From: Methylomonas fluvii | Lineage (GTDB): Bacteria > Pseudomonadota > Gammaproteobacteria > Methylococcales > Methylomonadaceae | Assembly: GCF_014850975.1 (NCBI RefSeq) | Contig: NZ_JACXST010000002.1 | Location: 558,001-622,000 of the forward strand | Reading direction: 5' to 3' | DNA: 64,000 nucleotides | In this document: positions 58,193 through 64,000 of the stretch, piece by piece | How positions within the stretch are numbered: position 1 is the first letter of the stretch | Layout of the letters: each line of letters opens with the position of its first letter | Translations under genes and position numbers: made by a program | The notes under the pieces: model-generated | What the model was told of the DNA's origin: nothing | The model's database searches: none | What the model saw: the letters and a program-made list of their open reading frames with translations, nothing else

Positions 58193-58225
58193 GTTCACTA
58201 CAACTCTTAAAACTTAAATTAACCC

Positions 58226-59281
58226 GTGCACAAAAAGATACTGGATCATTTAAACGAAGCAATCCTGCTATTCGACAAGGACTTGCGCCTGACCTATATC
58301 AATCCCGCCGGCGAGATGCTGCTTGCCGACAGCGCCAAGCATTTGCTCGGCCAGACCGCGCACAAGCTTTTCAAAACCGCGCACAACACCCTATTTAACG
58401 ATTTATTACCGCGTTTGTATTTGCTCGAGCCGCTGGTCGATAGAGAATTAATCCTAGAGCGGCTCAGCCAATCGATTACGGTTAACCTCAGCGCTACGCC
58501 CTTGCTCGAAGATGGGAAATTAAGCGAAATCCTGATCGAACTGCAACAGGTAGACCGGCATTTACGCATTACCAAAGAAGAACAATTGCTGGCCCAGCAA
58601 AACACCAGCCGCATGCTGGTGCGCGGCCTGGCGCATGAAATCAAGAACCCGCTAGGTGGTTTGCGCGGCGCGGCACAATTGCTGGACCTGGAATTGCAAG
58701 ATCCGGAGTTAAAGGAATATACGCAAATCATTATCGCCGAATCCGACCGCTTGCAGGATCTGATGGACAAAATGCTCGGCCCCAACAAACCTGCACATAA
58801 AAGCCAGCTTAACATCCACGAAGTACTGGAACGGGTCCGGCATTTAGTTACGGTGGAGGCCGCCCATGGCATTATGCTGCATACCAATTACGACCCCAGC
58901 ATCCCGGAGATTTTCGCCGACAAAAACCAGCTGATCCAAGCCATACTCAATATCGTCCGCAATGCCGTGCAAGCCGTGCAAAACCACGGTGTGATTACGA
59001 TAAAAACCCGGGTGCAACGGCATATGACCATAGGCCGCAAACGCTACAAGCTGACCGTGAAAATCGACATTATCGATAACGGTCCGGGCATCAAACCCGA
59101 GCTGATGGGACAGATTTTTTATCCGATGATCACCGGCCGAGCCGAGGGTACCGGACTTGGCCTGTCGATTGCCCAATCATTGATCAACCAGCATAACGGC
59201 TTGATTGAATGCGAAAGCGAGCCGGGCAATACCGTATTTTCCATCTACCTACCTTTGGAGACGAATCATGCAAATACCTGA
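58226..59281 (+). CDS. ntrB: nitrogen regulation sensor kinase NtrB
   Basis: 351 residues, usual length. Cytoplasmic histidine kinase controlled by PII that phosphorylates NtrC. The N-terminal PAS domain starts LDHLNEAILLFDKDLRLTYINPAGEML. The H-box is in LVRGLAHEIKNPLGGLRGAAQLL near 130-150. N-box LNIVRNAVQAV and the G boxes DNGPGIKPEL and GTGLGLSIAQSLI are present. Starts at GTG with no clear ribosome site, but the alignment with the family supports it. It overlaps ntrC by 14 bases. Confidence 0.93.
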   Translation: MHKKILDHLNEAILLFDKDLRLTYINPAGEMLLADSAKHLLGQTAHKLFKTAHNTLFNDLLPRLYLLEPLVDRELILERLSQSITVNLSATPLLEDGKLSEILIELQQVDRHLRITKEEQLLAQQNTSRMLVRGLAHEIKNPLGGLRGAAQLLDLELQDPELKEYTQIIIAESDRLQDLMDKMLGPNKPAHKSQLNIHEVLERVRHLVTVEAAHGIMLHTNYDPSIPEIFADKNQLIQAILNIVRNAVQAVQNHGVITIKTRVQRHMTIGRKRYKLTVKIDIIDNGPGIKPELMGQIFYPMITGRAEGTGLGLSIAQSLINQHNGLIECESEPGNTVFSIYLPLETNHANT

Positions 59282-60689
59282 CAAGGTCTGGATTGTCGAT
59301 GATGACAAATCCATCCGCTGGGTACTTGAAAAAGCCTTGCAAAAAGCCGGCGTGCATACGCAAAGCTTCGCCAGCGCCAACGAGTTGCTGAAATCGCTGC
59401 CCGGCGGACTACCACAAGTGCTGATCACCGATATTCGCATGCCGGGCATGGACGGCTTCGAGTTACTGCGCAATATTCAAAACAGTTATCCGGATTTACC
59501 GGTAATTGTCATGACCGCGCATTCCGATCTGGAAAGCGCAGTGTCGGCGTTTCACGGCGGTGCGTTCGAATACCTGCCCAAACCCTTTGACGTCACCGAA
59601 GTGGTCGAAACCGTGCAACGTGCCTGCGCGCACAGCAAACAGCGGCAAAGCGATATGGTGCAAGCACCGCCTACCGTAGAGGAAACTCCGGAAATCATCG
59701 GTGAAGCGCCGGCCATGCAGGAAGTGTTTCGGGCGATAGGCCGTCTGGCGCGCTCGCACATTACCGTATTGATAAATGGCGAATCGGGGACCGGTAAGGA
59801 ACTGGTCGCCAAGGCCCTGCATCGTCACAGTCCGCGCGCGGACCAGCCGTTCATTGCCTTGAATATGGCGGCCATCCCCAAAGACTTGATGGAATCGGAA
59901 CTGTTCGGCCACGAAAAAGGCGCATTTACCGGCGCTCAAGCCAGGCGAATCGGCCGTTTCGAACAAGCCAACAACGGTACGCTGTTTCTGGATGAAATCG
60001 GCGACATGCCCGCCGAATTACAAACCCGCTTACTGCGGGTGCTGGCAGACAACGAGTTTTATCCGGTCGGCGCGCATACCTCAGTGCGAGTCAACGTACG
60101 CATCATTGCCGCCACCCACCAGGATCTGGAAGCGTTGGTGGCGCAAGGCCGGTTTCGGGAAGATTTGTTTCACCGCCTGAACGTGATTCGGATTCATATC
60201 CCGCCCTTACGCGAACGCCGGCAGGATATAGGCTTGTTGATGCGGCATTATCTGTATCAAAGCGCGAAGGAGCTGAATACCGAAATCAAACTGTTAAAAC
60301 CGGAAACCGAGGCATTTTTAAGCGGCTTGAGGTGGCCCGGCAACGTGCGGCAATTGGAGAATATCTGCCGCTGGCTGACGGTGATGGCCTCGGGCCGGGA
60401 AATTCATCTGGAAGATTTACCGCCGGAACTGACCCACAATACCGGCGATTCCGCATCCGGCGAAACGACACCGGGAGATTGGGAAAGCCAGTTTAAAAAC
60501 TGGGTCAAGCAACAATTAACGACCGGCAAAGTGGACATCGCCAAACAGGCTATCCCCACCTTGGAAACCCTGTTGATCGAGGCGGCTTTGAATCATACAC
60601 ACGGCCGCAAACACGAAGCGGCACTATTGCTGGGCTATGGCCGTAATACCTTGACCCGCAAAATCAAGGAGCTGGATATTAGAGAATAA
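59268..60689 (+). CDS. ntrC: nitrogen regulation response regulator NtrC
   Basis: 473 residues, usual length. Receiver with VWIVDDDKSIRW at 6-17 and phospho-Asp in VLITDIRMPGMDGF near 54. AAA+ domain has Walker A GESGTGKEL, sigma-54 contact GAFTGA and Walker B TLFLDEIGDMP. C-terminal HTH HEAALLLGYGRNTLTRKIKEL. Start chosen after TTGGAG. It should bind the two dyads in front of ntrB, giving autoregulation. Confidence 0.95.
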   Translation: MQIPDKVWIVDDDKSIRWVLEKALQKAGVHTQSFASANELLKSLPGGLPQVLITDIRMPGMDGFELLRNIQNSYPDLPVIVMTAHSDLESAVSAFHGGAFEYLPKPFDVTEVVETVQRACAHSKQRQSDMVQAPPTVEETPEIIGEAPAMQEVFRAIGRLARSHITVLINGESGTGKELVAKALHRHSPRADQPFIALNMAAIPKDLMESELFGHEKGAFTGAQARRIGRFEQANNGTLFLDEIGDMPAELQTRLLRVLADNEFYPVGAHTSVRVNVRIIAATHQDLEALVAQGRFREDLFHRLNVIRIHIPPLRERRQDIGLLMRHYLYQSAKELNTEIKLLKPETEAFLSGLRWPGNVRQLENICRWLTVMASGREIHLEDLPPELTHNTGDSASGETTPGDWESQFKNWVKQQLTTGKVDIAKQAIPTLETLLIEAALNHTHGRKHEAALLLGYGRNTLTRKIKELDIRE

Positions 60690-60860
60690 GCGCGGCCGGA
60701 AAGCCGCCATTTCCCGCGCAGCTCGGTAGCTGCGACAGCCGTTTGCGAGAGCATCTTGGCGGGCAAAAACCGGCAGGTTTTTTTATCCGTTTAAATGCCA
60801 TCGGTGTATACTCCCGCCGTCTGATTAACCTCAATAACAAGCAAAGAAGGTTTATATCTA

Positions 60861-62228
60861 ATGGCGGATAAAACGGTAAGTAAACACCTGAGCAATCTTG
60901 AACGACAGTTCGCGGCGAACGATCCGGTTTTGCAAAAAACCGCCAAGATATTCCAGGACCTGGATGAAATCGAGTTTGAACTGGGGTTGATCGATGACGA
61001 CGAGACCACCGCGCGCAAAAGCAGTTGGTGGCCAATTGTCAGCACCTTGGGCGGTTACTCGCCCGCCAAATCAGACTTTGTTAATCGTTACCTCGGCGTA
61101 CAACTGCACACCGCCCGCCATAAATTCACCGTACTGCAATATACGCCGCAAACCAATACCGCTACCCTGCCCGGCACCGCACTGGACGCCGACCACCGCT
61201 TACCTTTCTATCAAATCAGCCGTCAAATCGACTTGGTCGCCAACGGCGAAGGCAGCAAACTGAACGGTTATCTGGAACTGGTCACCGTCAATAGCGGCAA
61301 ATTAAAAAACAAGCTGTTGATCGACACGCCCGTATTAAATCCGGCGGCGGAAAATCCAGTCTCCGGCCTACTGCGGAAATACGTGATAGGCATCTCCGAT
61401 CTGGTATTGGTATTTAACGACTTGTTTGAAGCCGATGCCGATTTAATCAAGGACACCCTGGCAGAGATCGTTGCTCAGCAGGATGCCAATAAATTTATCT
61501 TCGTCATCGATCATTCGGAAATAACTATCGATGCGCTGAAAAGCCAGGAAATCGCCGCGTCCTGGCAACGCCGACTGGCCGAACTGGGCATCCACACCGG
61601 CCAGTTTATTGTATTATCGCAATCGGGCGATACCTCGCTGTTCGATCAGCGCTTCAACAACATTAGCAATGATCGCTCGTACCGCATACTCGGCACGCTG
61701 GAAAACAGCATCCGCGCCATTGACGACACCATTTTCCAGGAAGTGGAAGAAGCGTTAACCATCTGGAAGGACAGATGCAACGCCTCCACCCTCATTGTGC
61801 TGGGCTTTATCGCGATGCTGATGTTATTTGCGGAAATTGCGGTAGGGATACTCGAACTACTGATCGACCCGATTATCGGCCCAGCCATCCTCGCTGCACT
61901 GATTGCCTTATTGACACCACTACATATAGTCGTCAGCCGCGTGCACGCCAAATTTCTGATCAAACACTTGCACAAACGGCAGAAACAATTGAATCTCAGT
62001 GAAGATTTGGCGGGTTTGTTTGAAAAAAGCCTGAGTTTCTGGCGGATTATAATGCCCATCACCGACCCAGTCGGTAAAAACAAGAAAAACCGCAAAAAAC
62101 TGAACGGTCTTATCGAGCAAACCAAAGATCTGGTACAAGCATTGAACGACCAGTTCAGCCACAGTCAGCAACCGGAATATCGCAGTCAATACGACGCGTA
62201 TTCTTATGCCGACTCTGAGGAAAACTGA
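60861..62228 (+). CDS. dynamin-like protein with degenerate P-loop
   Basis: 455 residues. At 64-79 there is GGYSPAKSDFVNRYLG, similar to the dynamin/EHD G1 loop (GxxxxGKSxFIN) but with Ala for the Gly before Lys. IDTPVL near 155 recalls the G3 DTPG box and no clear NKxD was found. A membrane region of two helices lies near 303-355 (LIVLGFIAMLMLFAEIAVGILEL, GPAILAALIALLTPLHIVV). The C-terminal tail is basic then polar. The likely reading is a membrane-anchored pseudo-GTPase; it could still bind GTP or be a distant relative. The next gene is a membrane protein, probably a partner. A TATACT lies 53 bases before the start. Confidence 0.6.
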   Translation: MADKTVSKHLSNLERQFAANDPVLQKTAKIFQDLDEIEFELGLIDDDETTARKSSWWPIVSTLGGYSPAKSDFVNRYLGVQLHTARHKFTVLQYTPQTNTATLPGTALDADHRLPFYQISRQIDLVANGEGSKLNGYLELVTVNSGKLKNKLLIDTPVLNPAAENPVSGLLRKYVIGISDLVLVFNDLFEADADLIKDTLAEIVAQQDANKFIFVIDHSEITIDALKSQEIAASWQRRLAELGIHTGQFIVLSQSGDTSLFDQRFNNISNDRSYRILGTLENSIRAIDDTIFQEVEEALTIWKDRCNASTLIVLGFIAMLMLFAEIAVGILELLIDPIIGPAILAALIALLTPLHIVVSRVHAKFLIKHLHKRQKQLNLSEDLAGLFEKSLSFWRIIMPITDPVGKNKKNRKKLNGLIEQTKDLVQALNDQFSHSQQPEYRSQYDAYSYADSEEN

Positions 62229-62247
62229 TTAAGTAGCGGGCATCGTG

Positions 62248-62748
62248 ATGGAAATCTTCAGACATTATTTCCCGCTGTGCTGGTTCAATGTCTCGGTCTT
62301 GGACCTGCCCAGATCGACGCGCTTTTTTAAAAACAATGCGATTTTTTATTTTATCGCCGTGTTTTTTATTCAATTCAACATGTCGGATGACATTGATTCG
62401 GTCTTTGAAGTATTGCTGGAGACCTTGCTAACCCTGGGCTTTATCGCACTGGTGTTACTGCTGAACGGAACCTTTAACACCTTCATACAAGTCGCGTCGG
62501 CTATTTTGTTTTGTGAAAATGTCGTCGCGATCTTTCTGATTCCTATCGTGTTTTGGGTGACCGTAGCGGAAGATACGCCCAGCTATGCAACCCTGGCTTT
62601 GTTTTTTCTATGGGACATGGCAATCGTCGCGCGGATCTTTAAGGATGTATTGCAAGTGAATACCCCGGCCAGTCTAGTGGTGTCTTTATTTTATTTTTTA
62701 ACCACTTACGGCGGCGCTTACGGCATCTACAGCCTAGTGGGCGGCTGA
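62248..62748 (+). CDS. small integral membrane protein of unknown function
   Basis: 166 residues with about four membrane helices (FYFIAVFFIQF, LTLGFIALVLLLNGTF, AIFLIPIVFWVTV, LVVSLFYFLTTYGGAYGIYSLV). Not recognised. It begins 19 bases after the dynamin-like gene and is probably cotranscribed. ATG at 62248 was chosen; a GTG 3 bases before is also possible. Its end overlaps the DUF2066 gene on the other strand by 15 bases. Confidence 0.65.
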   Translation: MEIFRHYFPLCWFNVSVLDLPRSTRFFKNNAIFYFIAVFFIQFNMSDDIDSVFEVLLETLLTLGFIALVLLLNGTFNTFIQVASAILFCENVVAIFLIPIVFWVTVAEDTPSYATLALFFLWDMAIVARIFKDVLQVNTPASLVVSLFYFLTTYGGAYGIYSLVGG

Positions 62749-63549
62749 GGCCTCCGGTTTAACACCGTAATAATTGGACAGCACATCGTAGGCGCCTTGC
62801 ACGCCGGCAACCATTGCCGCTTTCAAAGGCAAACAAGCACCGCTCCATTGCTTGATCTTGCCATCGAAATAAAACGCCCATTCGCCCTGCCAGCAATCAC
62901 CCTTCTTAGCAATGCGACCCGCCATCACCGACGTCACCTCATAGCGGGCCGACACGGCCAATAAATTGCGTGAATCAGCTCCCAGCACTTCACTTAGTGA
63001 GATTTTTTGCTGTTCTTCCAAATCCAGCATCGGAAATATCATCGGTACGCCCTTAATTTTCGACGCAAACGCCAATGCACTTTCCAACTCAGGCATGCTG
63101 TCAGCGTTGTAAAACCGCCGCCCCTCTTCGTCATCGACAACCAGCCACACCAGGGTTTCCGGCCGAATTTCACTCCAGATACCCACTTGGCTTTTGCGCA
63201 TGACTTCCATCAATTGATCTTCATCAAACTGCACTCTAAGCAAGCGCGCGTCGGTATCAGGCAGTTCATCGGCGGAAATCAAGGAAAATTGCGATTGCTT
63301 GACGTAGTTCTGCGCACTGGACAAAGCCTGCTGCACTACCGGAATTTTGGAAATATCCTCTGACACCAAGACCCGACTGAGAACGGCATACATGGCCTGC
63401 TTGATTGCTTGCGTCCTATCCTCCGCGGATTGGCTGTTGGCGATCAGTTCAATCTCATACAAACCTTTTACTTCGACAGCCTCCGCTATTGGGCAATTGC
63501 ACAACAACCCCCACAAACACAGGCTAAAAAAACCCGATTTACCCTTCAT
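62734..63549 (-). CDS. DUF2066 domain-containing protein
   Basis: 271 residues. N-terminal signal-like sequence FFSLCLWGLLCNCPIAEAVEV. The rest matches the DUF2066 pattern seen next to purM in many gammaproteobacteria: VKGLYEIELIANSQSAEDRTQAIKQAMYAVLSRVLVS, FDEDQLMEVMRKSQVGIWSEIRPETLVWLVVDDE. Function unknown, probably periplasmic. Start set at 63549 to give a proper signal; the frame is open to 63585. It is divergent from purM. Confidence 0.85.
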   Translation of the reverse strand: MKGKSGFFSLCLWGLLCNCPIAEAVEVKGLYEIELIANSQSAEDRTQAIKQAMYAVLSRVLVSEDISKIPVVQQALSSAQNYVKQSQFSLISADELPDTDARLLRVQFDEDQLMEVMRKSQVGIWSEIRPETLVWLVVDDEEGRRFYNADSMPELESALAFASKIKGVPMIFPMLDLEEQQKISLSEVLGADSRNLLAVSARYEVTSVMAGRIAKKGDCWQGEWAFYFDGKIKQWSGACLPLKAAMVAGVQGAYDVLSNYYGVKPEASAAH

Positions 63550-63645
63550 AAAAACCTTGACCACAAGCCTACCCTGACAGTGCATTAATGGGAACTATAG
63601 TACAATATCGGTCGTTTCAACCTTAACTTTAACGAGAGACTGACA

Positions 63646-64000
63646 TTGAGCGAACAACAACAAGACCGCCTGAATTATAAAAGCGCGGGCGTCGATATTG
63701 AAGCCGGCAACGCTTTAGTCGAACGCATCAAACCCATCGCGGCCAAAACCCGTAATGCGGGCGTCATGGCCGGTTTAGGCGGCTTCGGTTCACTGTTCGA
63801 ATTACCGCTGGATCGCTATAAACAGCCGGTGCTGGTCTCCGGCACCGACGGCGTCGGCACCAAATTGAAATTGGCTTTGGATTTAAACATCCACAATAGC
63901 GTCGGAATAGATCTGGTGGCCATGTGTGTGAACGACATCATCGTCCAGGGCGCTGAACCGCTGTTTTTCCTGGATTATTTCGCCACCGGTAAACTGGAAG
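63646..64000 (+). CDS. purM: phosphoribosylformylglycinamidine cyclo-ligase (5' part only)
   Basis: About 118 codons are visible before the right edge. Forms AIR from FGAM with ATP in purine synthesis. Signature stretches [21 protein letters not shown] at 9-29, [10 protein letters not shown] near 47 and [17 protein letters not shown] near 65-81, then [25 protein letters not shown]. The start codon is TTG, with GAGAG upstream. Divergent from the DUF2066 gene. Confidence 0.95.
   Translation, partial: MSEQQQDRLNYKSAGVDIEAGNALVERIKPIAAKTRNAGVMAGLGGFGSLFELPLDRYKQPVLVSGTDGVGTKLKLALDLNIHNSVGIDLVAMCVNDIIVQGAEPLFFLDYFATGKLE

Larger units (their letters stand above)
57634..58225 (+). other. long upstream region of ntrBC
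   Basis: 592 bases with no recognised gene. It holds two NtrC-type sites and a sigma-54 promoter for ntrB. A half site TGCACCAACATT lies near 58078. A short frame, MKKSHRLRAPTG and so on (57757-57870, 37 codons), has no ribosome site and is probably chance. glnA, often found in front of ntrBC, is not here. Confidence 0.7.

Overview
The window reads as a chromosomal stretch of a gammaproteobacterium. The best guess is a Methylomonas-like member of the Methylococcaceae. This rests on hfq-hflX-hflK-hflC-hisZ-purA and amiC-mutL-miaA gene orders, a PEP-CTERM/PrsT surface-protein locus, carboxynorspermidine decarboxylase (nspC) and single-polar-type flagellar regulators (fleSR). No methane-oxidation or rRNA gene lies in the window, so the genus is an inference. 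No tRNA, rRNA, CRISPR array, prophage or intact insertion sequence was seen.

Layout. 1-3960 (minus): a fecI/fecR/fecA-type iron uptake unit; the TonB receptor runs off the left edge. 4295-6584 (minus): a two-gene signalling operon, FIST sensor plus PAS-GGDEF diguanylate cyclase. 6723-9775 (minus): rpsF-rpsR-DUF2232-rplI-hldD. 9917-19511 (minus): fleSR followed by fliEFGHIJK, with two sigma-54-type promoters. 19704-23520 (plus): prsT and a PEP-CTERM protein gene with its own sigma-54-like promoter. 23605-26537: argC, a quinone oxidoreductase and a rhodanese-type sulfurtransferase. 26642-32966 (minus): hfq-hflX-hflK-hflC-hisZ-purA. 33158-38149: ettA (minus), then tatD-like, tcdA, a small unknown, a methyltransferase and a lipoprotein (plus). 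38172-46324 (minus): nnrED-tsaE-amiC-mutL-miaA-ygfA-nspC. 46460-47942: a small accessory patch with an antitoxin, a ParE toxin gene broken by a palindromic repeat pair, a second repeat pair and an A+T-richer unknown gene. 47943-57633: lipoprotein, dctA-like symporter, an orphan fused TssB/TssC-type sheath protein, putA, a ParB-like protein, a lipoprotein hydrolase and an exonuclease III. 57634-60689 (plus): ntrBC with two NtrC-type sites and a sigma-54 promoter. 60861-62748 (plus): a dynamin-like protein with a degenerate P-loop and a small membrane protein. 62734-64000: a DUF2066 protein (minus) and divergent purM, cut by the right edge.

How it works together. The strongest regulatory theme is sigma-54: four good GG-N10-GC elements sit in front of fleSR, fliE, the PEP-CTERM gene and ntrBC. 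The window also encodes two matching activators, FleR and NtrC. This predicts a FleR-driven flagellar basal-body operon and an NtrC-autoregulated nitrogen sensor operon. The least explained genes are the single-chain TssB/TssC-like sheath protein (50039-51394) with no other secretion gene near it, and the pseudo-GTPase plus membrane protein pair (60861-62748). These are the best candidates for something undescribed.
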